A stretch of DNA of 64,000 nt from NCBI GenBank assembly GCA_050084515.1, contig CM114271.1:55676001-55740000 (forward strand). The letters are read 5' to 3'. A program made the position numbers and the translations under genes. The stretch comes from Blasia pusilla. Taxonomy: Eukaryota; Marchantiophyta; Marchantiopsida; Blasiales. Below are positions 10,241-20,962 of this stretch, one piece after another. The first letter of the stretch is position 1, and the number at the start of each line of letters is the position of its first letter. The notes under the pieces are model-generated. The model was given only the letters and a program-made list of their open reading frames with translations. It did not search any database and was not told the origin of the DNA.

Positions 10241-10639
10241 CTTCATGTCCTCTTACCCCGCCTTGCATGGTGGGTCACATAGGCAGAGGAAGTGCACTTA
10301 GCATGGGAGAGGGCCATGGGTACCTCCAATTGCTCAAGAGCCATAGAGGATGGCCCCACCACAGTTGTAGTGTGATCATTATCATTGATATGGTCACACC
10401 AGGGATAGGTGTTATGATCTTTGCTAGGAGGTTCGCCCAGAGGTAGGTAGAGGACTAGGAGGCGAGAGAGAGAGAGAGTTGGTGGAGATCGAGTAGTGGA
10501 TGATCGTGGTGGTAGAGTGCCATCACCAGTCACAGGAGATGGAGGACAGGCACCCGATGCAGCGCTCCTTACGCACATCAATCACTTGGAGCAAAGGATT
10601 GCTGCCATGACGATGATGCAACTATAGGCAGGCCACGAG

Positions 10640-11085
10640 ATGAGAGTAGCTAGTGTGGCCCCAGCCTCCACACCTTACCACAATGATGGTGAGGATTCTA
10701 CGGGGATGGGTTTTATTTGTAGTGCGGCTCAGGTTGAGGCTGCTCCGGTGGGGACTCGGGGTGTTGCGAGAATAACCGAGCAATCGAGAGGTGGGGTTGA
10801 GATTGATCCACATGAGGGGATCAATGGGCGGCAAGCTAGGGTTCCCCAATCGTTCACATTGTCGGAGGCACTACATACACCATCGATGGTGCCACGACAA
10901 TCGGTATTACCCATAGGTGGGATAGGTGCGTCAACATCACGAGGAGTTGGAGAGACAACTCCTACGCCGGCTTGGATGGAGCCAGTGTCAACCATATTGT
11001 TGGAGGTGGCCACTAGGGTGAGCCACACTCCATTGTTTTTCGCCATGGAGTTGGACCAGCAAAGGTGTTCCGGTTGGCCGCCATG
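10640..11085 (+). pseudogene. Gag-protease linker of retroelement copy 3, left part
   Basis: The frame reads CSAAQVEAAPVGTRGVAR, then VPQSFTLSEALHTPSMVPR and VATRVSHTPLFFAMEL, all with close counterparts in copy 1 (minus strand, 1569..1260). One small deletion is visible near 11050, after MEL. The reading is cut at 11085 by the solo LTR and picks up again at 12640..12899 (ending SMVYHSQR). No function can be assigned to this linker. Confidence 0.75.
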
Positions 11086-12639
11086 TGTAGTGCCCACATT
11101 TTTAAAATTATGATAGAAAGAGCAATTTTTGTACATAAGTCTTCCTTGAGTAAAGACTCAATACCGGAAGTAAAGAGGCATACTTTACTGAAATTGTGTG
11201 AAAACATTGACTGATAGAAATCTGATGAGAGGACACGAGACACTAAGAGATTAAGGACTATCCAGGAAGAGTGAGAATTGTGTAAAAGTAAGAAAAGATG
11301 GGAAAATAAACTAGAATAAGAAGCGCGGGTACTTCGTAAGGAAGACCTCAGTAAGAATAGTGGTGAAGACTATCAACCAAGACTGGAAAATGCTTCTTTG
11401 TAAAAGGAGAGTGAAGGTAGTCTTCGTGCGAAGACTAGGTACAAAGAACAAAGATCGAAGACCCAAGAGCAAAGACTAAGAACTCTAAGAAGGAAGAGGA
11501 AGAAGAAGAGAAATCAAAGAGTCTTCACAAAAGCGGAAAGGTGTATAAAGAATAGGAAATAGAAAGAATGTTTTTGAAGAAAATGGATTGGAAGGAAATC
11601 GCAAGGAGGACTCTTTGCGGCGAACAAAGGATAAGAGTCTTTGAAAGAAAGGATCGCGAAGAGCGCAAATACTGTGAAGACAGAATCGTCGCGGCGATTT
11701 TGGAAGCCAAAAATGGAACGACGTAGCGGTTTAAAAATGATCATAAATGAATCGCCAAGGCAACCAACCGTCTTGAGAAGATGGAGGGTTGGAGAATTTG
11801 AATGGAGGAGGTTAGGATTAGCAGTTAGAAATCTACAGTAGAATAGGAAGATCAATCAGGGATTATAAAAGACTGTTTAAAGAGCAAATTTAAAGAAGAA
11901 GGGATCATTCCCATGTGTCTTGAATTCCTCAATACTGTTGGTTAGCATCAGTTCCTTGTATCTTGAGAATACCGGTAGTCTTGGTGGATTGTGTAAGGAG
12001 TTCTGTGGGGATGATCCAAGCTGAAGAGTCTTCTACTTTCTGAAGCTTGTAATACTTTCTAGTTCTTTCCACTCTTTGATGCACAAGAAGAGTCTTCTCT
12101 CATGCTTTCAAATGTGCGGAGTTGAGTGTAAAACCTTATCGGGTTGTAGTAGAGATGAGAGTTGAGTCTTGTATTTTCGGAATTCCAGAAGATAATCAAG
12201 AAGAGCGTAGGAAAGCTACTGTCTTTGGAATAATTCCTCGTACCGAGAGCGTAAGCCTTCGGCCTATCACCCTCAGTAACAACCCCGCTAGGACGTTAGA
12301 CAATGAGTAATCTGCCATGATATATTCAGTTCTGAAAGTAGGGTGAGCCGCCATTCTTAAGATCTCTTTGAAGTCTTCGTGGAGCTTTGTTATTCAAGAT
12401 TCGCAAGAGTCTTTGTCTGCACTTGAGAAGAGTCTTTTTCAGAAGGGAAGAAAATCCTTTTATTCTTTTGTACTTGTAAAGACAATGTAGTTGTAGTTAG
12501 TTAGTAAAAATTAGTGAAGAAGTTATTCTTATTAATTCTTATGAAACCTCTCTTTACTCAAGAAACAATGGTCTCTTGGGAACGAATTTAGTACTTTGCA
12601 ATAGAAAGGAGTACCTTTTACCTCGAGTTGTACATTACA
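11086..12639 (+). mobile_element. Solo LTR, 1554 bp, with 5-bp target site duplication
   Basis: The insertion begins TGTAGTGCCCACA and ends GTACATTACA, so it has the 5'-TG...CA-3' ends of an LTR and an imperfect terminal inverted repeat (TGTAGTG / CATTACA). It is flanked on both sides by CCATG (11081..11085 and 12640..12644), and removing it together with one CCATG restores the retroelement linker reading. A TATAAAAG at about 11866 could be the LTR promoter. No coding capacity, primer-binding site or polypurine tract is present, which fits a solo LTR left by recombination between the two LTRs of a full element. Strand is arbitrary, chosen from the TATA box. Confidence 0.85.
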
Positions 12640-12899
12640 CCATGTTGTGTGAGCATGGAGATATGGCTCACTCTCGTTCAGAGGTAGTTGAGGAGGTGGT
12701 GCTCTTGCCCTCAGAGCAAGTGCTCGGGACGTTCCCTAGTGAGTCATGGCATACTGCGGCGGCAAAGTTGATAGATATGCTAACTCGATCGGCCATAGAG
12801 CAAGCCATGATCACACCAAGTGTGGTGTTGTTGGATAACGGAGCACGAGTGTTTTGCTTGGTTAGTCCCATAAGTATGGTGTATCACTCGCAGCGCGTC

Positions 12900-15068
12900 A
12901 ACAAGAGAAATTATATAGAAGGACTCCCAAAATGTGTATGATCTTTGATCAATCCTACCCCACTCTTCAAGAGAGAATCCACGCTCAATACATGCAAGCT
13001 ACATTGTATTACGGATCCCAACACAGGTCAGATCCTAAGGAAGATGAGCTCCAAATAAGTTTGCTCTGAGGTATACCCCCTTGGGCACCTCCATGGGTGA
13101 CCTATACACATAGATCACCTCCCTCCTAGCAGGTCACTACCAACGTGTAGTACAAAAGTACTAACTCCCTAACAACTATACATGTGGTATCCTCAAGAGA
13201 TCAACTACCAACTAACCCATGACCTTATAGGTTCAAGTGGAGCCATACATGGCTCGGAAGGTCAACCTCTCCAAGGTTGCCACTCCTCATGAAGGGAAGG
13301 ATGACCTACACTCGTAGATTGCCTCCTAAGAGCAGGTCACATATGACCTCTCAAAATAGGGAAGTACAAGACCCCTCTAAAGCCCCGATACTATCTTGCC
13401 CTATCGCCTCATCTCCCATGACAATTGCGCTCCTAGTTATAGGTGCTCTTAGTTGCTGCCATGCATCCCACCTCACGTGCTCTATTTTTGCGCTCTTGGC
13501 TCCCAACTCACATGCCTGCCTACCAACTCACGCCCTCACATGCCTCTCTTTGCTTACTCTCTCACATTGCTGCCCCTCGCTGTCGTATAATAAAGTCATC
13601 CAGTGTGTAAACTCCTTCCTCGTTAAGTGTTAGATAGAATTTTATTAGTATTAAGTAAATTAGCTTAGGAAAAGGAAATTCCCATGTTTAAACATCTTTA
13701 TGGTGACTCTTTTATGCGGGCCCAACTTTAGGAAAAAAGGTAATAAATAAAAGATGACTTTGATAAAAGTAAAGTAGTGAGGTTGGTGCTTTAATGAAAA
13801 GCAAAAATAGACTTTGTTGGTGGCTAGGTTAGTTGGGGTAATTTGGAAAATATCAAATGGATAAAAGAGAATATTTTGGAATGGATAAGAGGAAATCTAC
13901 TTGTGTCAAAATGTGATTGGCTAAGCCTTGATAGGAAGCCATGTGGCACAAGATAAGATTAGGTCTATTTCGTATTCTTGTGGATCACTTGTGAGTATAT
14001 AAAGAGGAGGGACCTTCAAGGGTTCATCACCTTCTATTCCACGTCTTGAGTCTCTCGTGTTACTCTTGAGTGTATGGCTTTGGGATTGCTTGCTCTTCAA
14101 ATGAGAGTGGATCACCTCTTTTGGGAGAGTAACTTGACCATGGTCTATTCTTCGAGAGGTTTTTAGAGTGTGGTGTGTGTTTGTGGAGATGAGAGGTTTG
14201 TCATCTTAAAGGAGTTTATTCATACTAAAATAGTGAATGTTTTGGCTTGTTACTTTCCCAATGAGAGTGGATTACCCTTCTTGGGAGAATAATTCCGCCA
14301 AAACCCATTGTTGAGGAGAGTAGAGAATGTCTGTCAAACATGGATAGGGGTGGAGCACGAGTTGTGCCCGACTTTCCTTTCCTCAATCCATACCATGTCA
14401 AGGTACTCTTTGTAGATAGGCACTGGTTCACTTGCTATTTAGTTTATCACTTTGGGGAGGCGTTCATGAATTAGGTCATTCAATCTCCAACTCCGGTGAT
14501 CCTTCCTATTGTCACACATGGAAGGATATGGGATTGTACTTTGTATGTCCTTATATAGCAATCCATGGACGTCAATAGGCCTACTCAAGTAGGGCTTAAC
14601 ACTAATTGTGATATCTTCTTTGTGTACAAGCGTAAAGTAGTTTATAGGGATTTTATAGTTAGGAATTTCGGGGTCCAATGTTACAAAGAAGTGATCAACT
14701 CGGCACTTCCATTTATGATACTTATCGTGAGAGAATGGAGAGTATACATAATAATTTTGTATTGAAAAGGGAGAACTTCTTAGAGAGTTCACCTTGCATC
14801 GACCACGTCTGCCACAGCTAGAAGGCCTGCCCTTACTCAAAGAAAGGCTCTCGATACGACATCGCTCTCGTGGCTCTAATTTGTTCGGCTCCTTAACCTG
14901 CCGTGCCCTTTGATCTCATGCGCAACTAAAGATAGATCTACGGAGGATGGCTGGGGCTCTAAGAATGGAGGAGCCTTTTTGATGTAGGGTCTATCTACAA
15001 CTGGTTCCTTGTAGGGCTATTGTCCGACCATTCTTCTAAATTAGATATAGACATAACATTTCAAGGAA
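12900..15068. other. Non-coding region, no gene recognised; possible LTR or promoter at about 13630..14060
   Basis: No protein similarity seen in any frame. At about 13998 there is GTATATAAAGAGG, a good TATA box, preceded by a TGTGATTGGC CCAAT-like word (about 13912), in an AT-rich stretch that begins TGTTAGATAG at 13628. This could be the left part of an LTR, but I found no matching end or target duplication. Short related words (GAGAGTGGATnACC, TTGGGAGAnTAA) recur at 14103 and 14266, so an internal duplication is likely. Confidence 0.35.
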
Positions 15069-15112
15069 TTGGATGCATTACAGACTCACTGTTGAGTCTG
15101 TAATGCATCCAA
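15069..15112. repeat. Perfect 20-bp inverted repeat with a 4-base loop
   Basis: The left arm TTGGATGCATTACAGACTCA (15069..15088) and the right arm (15093..15112) are exact reverse complements separated by CTGT. The flanks do not extend the pairing noticeably. It could be a hairpin in an RNA, the centre of a foldback element, or a recent inverted duplication. Nothing nearby shows a gene it might regulate. Confidence 0.9.
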
Positions 15113-16130
15113 ATCTGTATTGAGTTTGTTTTCTCTCTACTCAATCTCTGATATTAGCCGCCAACTCCCTACAAGCTTTTCAATTGAGAAAGGTTCCCTT
15201 CTCGAATAGGTGCCCTCTAGCTATCTTGCCTGATTTCTTATGGCAGATTGGTAAGTAGTCCATAATACTCAAGTTGAGTACTTTTAGACATGTAGGGGAG
15301 ACCCCGTGGTAAGTAGACATTCATACATATCTTTTCTCAATAAAGCTTCCATTTGCAATTAAGCTTTCATTTCAAAGTAAGCTTTACATGAATTTCGATC
15401 TTGCTATTCTACTTTGATGTGTAGCCTTTGGTTCTCCTAGCTCCCATGATGGTTAGTTAGAGCACAATTTGAATGTTTTCTACTAAACCTTGACAGTCTT
15501 TGCCCTTTTGGAGGACTTTCTTTAGTCTCATGTATATGTGGGGTAGACCTGATGGGCATGGTAAGGTCGACTGGAGACCTCTTATGTGAAGCTGAGCAAA
15601 GTTCTTTCACGTGGAGGTGTGGTGTTTTCAGACATTTTTTCGTAGAGGTTGCCTCAAATGTACACCCTCTTTCATTGCTGGGCCTCCTTAGGTGATATTG
15701 TGGGCTCCCTTGGACTTCTATGCGAATATCCTTTTCCAAACCTTCGATTGACTCAAGAAAATATCCTTTCTATGATATCACGACCCCCTTGCACCGCAGC
15801 GTGCAGAGAATCCTTTATTGCATCTTCAAAGCCTAGAGCATGCTTAAGGCTGAGTTTTGTCCCCCAAGAAGGGCTTATGTAGAAGTGTAACTTCTTCCAT
15901 TTACTCAAACATACATGGTCCTCTTGAGATATGGGGGACCATTTGGAACTTTCCAATGGTTGAACTCTGTTTACACCATAAGATCAACACTCTTTACACC
16001 ATAATGCTCTTTTTGATGAAGTAACTTTGGATACAACCTTCTCACGGTTCTGCACAATTTTTTTGTGTAGTGTTCGTAGAGATGCTTGGAGGTGTCCCAA
16101 GAGGAAGAGACATGAGGTGACTTGGGTGCC
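15113..16130. other. Non-coding region, no gene recognised
   Basis: Only short random-looking frames. No RNA gene, repeat or transposon domain recognised. Confidence 0.4.
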
Positions 16131-16134
16131 TGGA

Positions 16135-16290
16135 GGAACTTTTGACTTTGGAGTTGTTGGAGACGGGAAGCGACTTGGAGATGTTGGAGACGGAAGGTGA
16201 CTCGGGAGCTCTCGGAGACGAGAGATGACTCGTGAGCTGTTGGAGACAAAAGGAGTCTCGCGAGCTGGTGGAGACAGGAAGTGAATTGGG
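16135..16290 (+). repeat. Minisatellite, unit about 27-29 bp
   Basis: Five to six imperfect units built on GACTCGnGAGCTGTTGGAGAC, with GGAGACnGGAAG-type spacers. The copies differ by a few substitutions and 1-2 bp length changes. It sits in non-coding sequence. Confidence 0.75.
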
Positions 16291-16299
16291 AGCAATGAA

Positions 16300-17640
16300 C
16301 GATCCGATCCGAGAGCTTCTTGAAAAGCCAAACTTTTACCTTGAGCTAGCAAAGCCTGTGCATTGTGAGAATGCACAAAGCACACATGGGCTGTAAGAGT
16401 AGATTGTGTATAGGCGTACCATAATAGTAGAGATTTTGGAACTCTTCTAGAGAACAGACTTTCTTGCTAGATGCGCGCAATTGAAAACTTTGAGGCTTTT
16501 CCTCTCTAGAGCTCCGCACTTTGTTTGCTTCGCGAGCAAAAGGTGCAACATAATATAGATTTTTTGGGCTTCGCCCCCCCCCGCGTAAAGCGTCGCTTTC
16601 AAGGGGCATGATTTGTAATCGTCTGTAAACATGAATAAAGCTCACAGTAAGTTCAATGGTAAAAATTTGGTTGCATGAGTAAACATTTACCTAAGTATGG
16701 GTTGAATTGCGCCCTGTATTTGCTTGGGAGTGCACGCTGTATCTGCTATTTGGAACATATAAATATAGTGGACTTTGTAGGGTTCTCGAGAGCACAACTC
16801 TTCTGGGACGGAGTGGGCCTCTTCATCAACGACCACTTTCATTACGATCGTAATTGTTGACACCATAGAAATTGAATGTCTAAACATAATCCCTTACAAA
16901 ATATTGCGACGAATGCAATAAAACCCTAGAGTGTCGCCTTAGACGGCTACACAAGTGTACCATAAGACTTGAAATGAACGAGTTTTCTCGACTGGGAGAT
17001 ATTGCCATGTGTCATAAGGAGAGTTGTTTGCGCTAGGAGAAGGCACTCTCCCATAATAGTTAAGATATTATTACTGACTTTATGTTAGGTTTATTATATG
17101 CTAAGATTTGATCCGCACGGACATTCTTACTAGTCATTGTATGGAGATTTGGCATATATTATAACATCAAATTAAATTCAAAACGTTCCATCAACTCTGG
17201 TGCATCCCACGGTCATTTTTAGCTTATGTCTTGAAAATGGTGGGCCCATGCCGATTGTCTAATGTAGCGGGACGCTTGTGACCATCGGGAAGTCTAGTGA
17301 AAAGCATGTGAGTGGATTTGTTCGACGAACATGGAGGAGGAGGACTATGGCGGAAGAGATGGAGGGACGAATAGAATTTTGCTTGTAACTATTTCCATGG
17401 TGATCCAATCTTTTCAATCTAAGGCCCAATGTGTTCATCTTCTCAAGCTTGAACTTTGGGTTCTTCTTTTTTCCACTTAAGATTGAGTTTTCCAAAGTTC
17501 TTGGGATCTTTGGACCTCCTTCTCTCCTAAATATGCTCATAGATTCCTACACGCAATTTCAAACATAGCGCTTTCCTTATAAAGTGATATTGGGTTACCA
17601 TTGGTTTAAGGGATTCCTCTTGCTTTTCTGGATCTTTTGA
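16300..17640. other. Non-coding region, no gene recognised
   Basis: Several short frames but none with a recognisable domain. AT-rich between about 17040 and 17200. It may include the 5' part of the retrotransposon whose ORF starts near 17687. Confidence 0.35.
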
Positions 17641-17686
17641 TACGGGCTGGGCCCAACATTATGAACTCATTCCCTCATAGCGGTCA

Positions 17687-20083
17687 TTGGTGGGTGGCTC
17701 ACTTACTCCTCCATCTACTCGCTTATTTGGTTTTACACGCCCTCCTACAACCGTAACTTTTCCCCTTGGTTCACCTCCTCATCGTAGATCTCGCCATTTT
17801 CCTCCAGATGCTAATACACCCATTACACTCGATACATTTGTTCCGGATTCTCCTCTTCTCCCTTCTTCGCCTTGTCCTCTTGAGCCTAATCTTGATCCAT
17901 TATTACCGAATCCTTCTACTTTGCCATCTCCACTTATCTCATCTATGCCCTTGCTTCCAACTCCCATCTATTCTACCCGAATCTCCCCTCTTCCTCCTCC
18001 TCCTTCCCCAACCTACTTACCCCCTCATGGTCGGCCATCACCACCTCTTGCATCTCCTACCTCCTCTCCTTGTAACCCTTCTACTTCTCCATTTGTACCA
18101 AAGGTTTGTTGCATACCTTGTGGTAAGGAGTTTGCTCCTAATGGTATCAAAAGACATCAGCGCTATTGTCGATCCATGCATGGGCCTTCAATCCCTAACC
18201 CGATACCACCTCCTACTGCACTCCCCACAACAACTGCTTGGACCTGGTTAAGCCAAATTGATCTCCTTCGCTCTTTCCATCCAAGTCTTCCTCATCCTAG
18301 ACTCTACACTCGCATTCCTATTGCTCTTCGCCCCATCACCCAACAAGCTTTGCTTTTCCCATTAGAAAGGTTAGCGCTTGATCCCACAAATATAAATTCT
18401 TGGTATCTCCTATTACTCTTCCCACAATGGGTTTTAGTTCTCCCTCCAAGGGGTGGTGCAACGAGTCATCGTGAAACCTCCACACGTATTCAACGCTTTA
18501 TGTTTGGGGATTGGGAGAATCTTCAAAATGAGCATGTACTTCGAGCAGAGGCCTTAGCTGCGGCTCATCCCACTCAACATGCCAATCATGGGAGGCCTTC
18601 AATACAACAACGCCTTCGACGAAGTCTAGTTTTGGGGCAGGTTGGTGAGTTTTCATATGCAGTTGGAGCATTGGATCCTCTTTCTCCGACGGTTCCAAGT
18701 GCGGAAATAGTGGCTCTCCTAGAAGCTCTTCATCCTTCTTCAAGTGGCGATGCTCCATCTTTTGTGGAAGACTATACAGCGGACCTTGACTTGGAGCTTG
18801 ACTTTGAGGTTTTCACAAGGGTTTTTTTGCATACTCCTCGCTTATCAGCAAGCGGGCTATCAAGGATGGTTTTTGAGCATCCCCGCGATTGCTTTATCCC
18901 AGCAGATTCAGCAAGTGGCTTTGTCTCTCTATATAAGGTGTGTGCACTTATGGCGGCATGTCGTCTCCCATTCTCTATCTCTAGGCTTTTAGGGGCTTGT
19001 CGCTTATTGGCTATGGATAAGCCTCCTTTAGGTGTGCGCCCTTTGGCTATTGGAGAGGTTTTATACCACTTGGTTAGTCGATCCCTATGCTTGCAATTTT
19101 GTCCTCACTTTAGTGCCCACTTATTTCCTCATCAATTTGGAGTGGCAACTCCTGGAGGTTGTGAGGCTGTGGTACATGGGATTTGCCCCACTCTTGATAT
19201 TCATCCAGATTGGGTAGCAATTCAAATCATTCTCTCCGAGGCATCCTCTAACGCTAATCGAGCTCGTCTACGTTCATGTGCGGGTACCGCAGCGGGGGCG
19301 TGGCTTACTGCAAATCCTCTTATTCTTCCATTTCGTCTTCCTCGAAGTATATTCTCGACAACTTTGCGGTTACGTCTTGGACTTCCCCATCCTTCTCTCG
19401 TAGGTGTGTTGAATTGTGTATGCGGGGATCCCATTGATGCCAAGGGTATCCATATTCTCCGATGTGCACATGGTGGAGAACGAACGGCCAAACATGATGT
19501 CATTAGAGAGGCGGTAGCAGCGGTGGCTCGTATTGCAGGATACACGGTTGGGCAAGAGCAACTCCACGTCCTACCTTCAACCACACAAGCAACCTCTCGT
19601 CGGAGAGTGGATCTTGTTATGTCTCGAGGTGGATTGCGGACACTAGGTGATGTCGTGGTTGCTGATCCAACACGTTCTGACTTGGTATGTCGAGCCGCAT
19701 ATACCAAAGGTTTGGCGGCCGAAGCTACAGCAAGAATCAAGGAGTTAAGTTATGCTGTGAGACATGCGACTGATGGACTTATTCCTTTTGCAATGGAAGT
19801 ATTCAATCATTTACATATGTCTTTTGATACTTTCCTGAAAACATGTGCTCACCACTCCCTCGAGAATCATCACCTTGCCCCTTCCCGTAGTCCTTCTCTC
19901 TCGGTAGTTACTACTTATTTTCGGCAATGTATCTCAGTGGCCTTACAACGTGCACAAGCCTTGGCATTGATACGTCGTGCGGAGGTGGTGGGGGATCGTT
20001 CGCCTCGTCGTCCATTCACGTCTGACCAACCACTTGTGTTATTTTCAGATTTGTTTCAGACTATCAATGGTGTAGCTCGTTGA
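17687..20083 (+). CDS. R2-like (RLE-type) non-LTR retrotransposon ORF lacking the reverse-transcriptase core
   Basis: Unbroken frame of 798 codons. Residues 1-135 are Pro/Ser-rich. At about 140-162 there is a zinc finger, CCIPCGKEF with HQRYC (C2HC type). Residues about 370-510 resemble the N-terminal half of an R2-clade reverse transcriptase: SASGLSRMVFE, KPPLGVRPLAIGEVLYHL and FGVATPGGCEAVVH. The palm, with its FxDD/YADD block, should follow but is absent: the frame passes from HPDWVAIQ directly to a segment leading into the C-terminal nuclease. That part has a CVC...HIL-RC zinc motif, HDVIREAV, then RRVDLV and LGDVVVADPT, the PD-(D/E)XK restriction-like endonuclease of RLE elements. About 250-300 residues seem deleted in frame. 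The frame opens at a TTG after an in-frame TAG at 17678, so the true start is unknown and the first ATG is about 85 codons in. It cannot reverse-transcribe by itself. Confidence 0.75.
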   Translation: MVGGSLTPPSTRLFGFTRPPTTVTFPLGSPPHRRSRHFPPDANTPITLDTFVPDSPLLPSSPCPLEPNLDPLLPNPSTLPSPLISSMPLLPTPIYSTRISPLPPPPSPTYLPPHGRPSPPLASPTSSPCNPSTSPFVPKVCCIPCGKEFAPNGIKRHQRYCRSMHGPSIPNPIPPPTALPTTTAWTWLSQIDLLRSFHPSLPHPRLYTRIPIALRPITQQALLFPLERLALDPTNINSWYLLLLFPQWVLVLPPRGGATSHRETSTRIQRFMFGDWENLQNEHVLRAEALAAAHPTQHANHGRPSIQQRLRRSLVLGQVGEFSYAVGALDPLSPTVPSAEIVALLEALHPSSSGDAPSFVEDYTADLDLELDFEVFTRVFLHTPRLSASGLSRMVFEHPRDCFIPADSASGFVSLYKVCALMAACRLPFSISRLLGACRLLAMDKPPLGVRPLAIGEVLYHLVSRSLCLQFCPHFSAHLFPHQFGVATPGGCEAVVHGICPTLDIHPDWVAIQIILSEASSNANRARLRSCAGTAAGAWLTANPLILPFRLPRSIFSTTLRLRLGLPHPSLVGVLNCVCGDPIDAKGIHILRCAHGGERTAKHDVIREAVAAVARIAGYTVGQEQLHVLPSTTQATSRRRVDLVMSRGGLRTLGDVVVADPTRSDLVCRAAYTKGLAAEATARIKELSYAVRHATDGLIPFAMEVFNHLHMSFDTFLKTCAHHSLENHHLAPSRSPSLSVVTTYFRQCISVALQRAQALALIRRAEVVGDRSPRRPFTSDQPLVLFSDLFQTINGVAR

Positions 20084-20962
20084 GCCGGTGTTTGCGTTGG
20101 CTTGTGGCCATTTTCTTTTTGCATTCTTGGATGCATTCTTTGACTCCTCTTTTGAATTGTTATTACCTTTCTTTGTGGTGTTATGAGGTTTCTTTTATAA
20201 TATAGTGGATATATGTAAGTTGAAGGTGACGCGTGGAAGCTGAGTAGAAGAATGCCCGAGTCAACTACGGAGGGAATTTGGGATCGATCTGGCCATGGAG
20301 AGAGGAATGGTAGCGCGGAAGGAACGGTGTAAGGGGGATCTCGTGCATAACAGGCGACGGCATAATGGTCTAGTGAACTGGAGATCATGGAAGCGCCAAG
20401 AGAATAGCTTGGTTCGTAACAACGCACGAGTAAGTGCGAATGAATGAGGCAGGACCATTGACAGTACGTTCTCTGGGAAAGAAGTCAGCCGACAGGAAAA
20501 GAGTTGGAAGCGAAAGGGGAGCTCAAGAAGGGATGAAGCTTATGCCGATGCCGACCGCGTGTTCCTTTTCCTTGTGAGGCAGAGGAGAGTTAGGCAGCAA
20601 GGGTGACGGAGCAGAGGGGAACCATGTGGTACAACCAGGTGTTCAACTCGGTGTAAATCTTGTGAGGAAATCTCCCAATCGAGAAGATCTCATCTGCATC
20701 TGTGCGATGGTGACCTACTGGCGGTGTCCACCTAAGAACGTCCTGTTTCAAACGTCCAAATGTTGAGTACGTAAGGGAAGAATGACGGGCGTACAGAGAC
20801 GCGAGGTCGTCGAAGTAAGGAAGTACTGTGCCTAGCAGGATTGACCTTAATTAGATGTAAGGAATGCGATGGCGGGACAGCAGGAGCAGGAGACTTGCTC
20901 CGTGGGAGATGCGTGATCCACAGGAGAATAGAGAACGAGACAGAGGGAGACAGAGACAAGAG

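Larger units (their letters stand above)
10240..12899 (+). mobile_element. LTR-type retroelement (Gag-protease part), copy 3, split by a solo LTR
   Basis: Third copy of the family at 1..6108. It starts within the zinc-knuckle region (about 10300..10440, decayed, CDHYH-YGHTRDRC), continues as a linker frame to 11085, is interrupted by a 1554-bp insertion, and resumes at 12640 with LCEHGDMAHSRSEVVEEV, the exact continuation seen in copies 1 and 2. It ends at about 12899, just before the protease DSG motif. The protease active site and the methyltransferase are absent. Confidence 0.8.

Noticed and set aside
13628-14060. A second solo LTR starting TGTTAGATAG with a TATA box at 13998
   Set aside because: No CA end with a matching 5-bp duplication could be found, so only a promoter-like note was kept.
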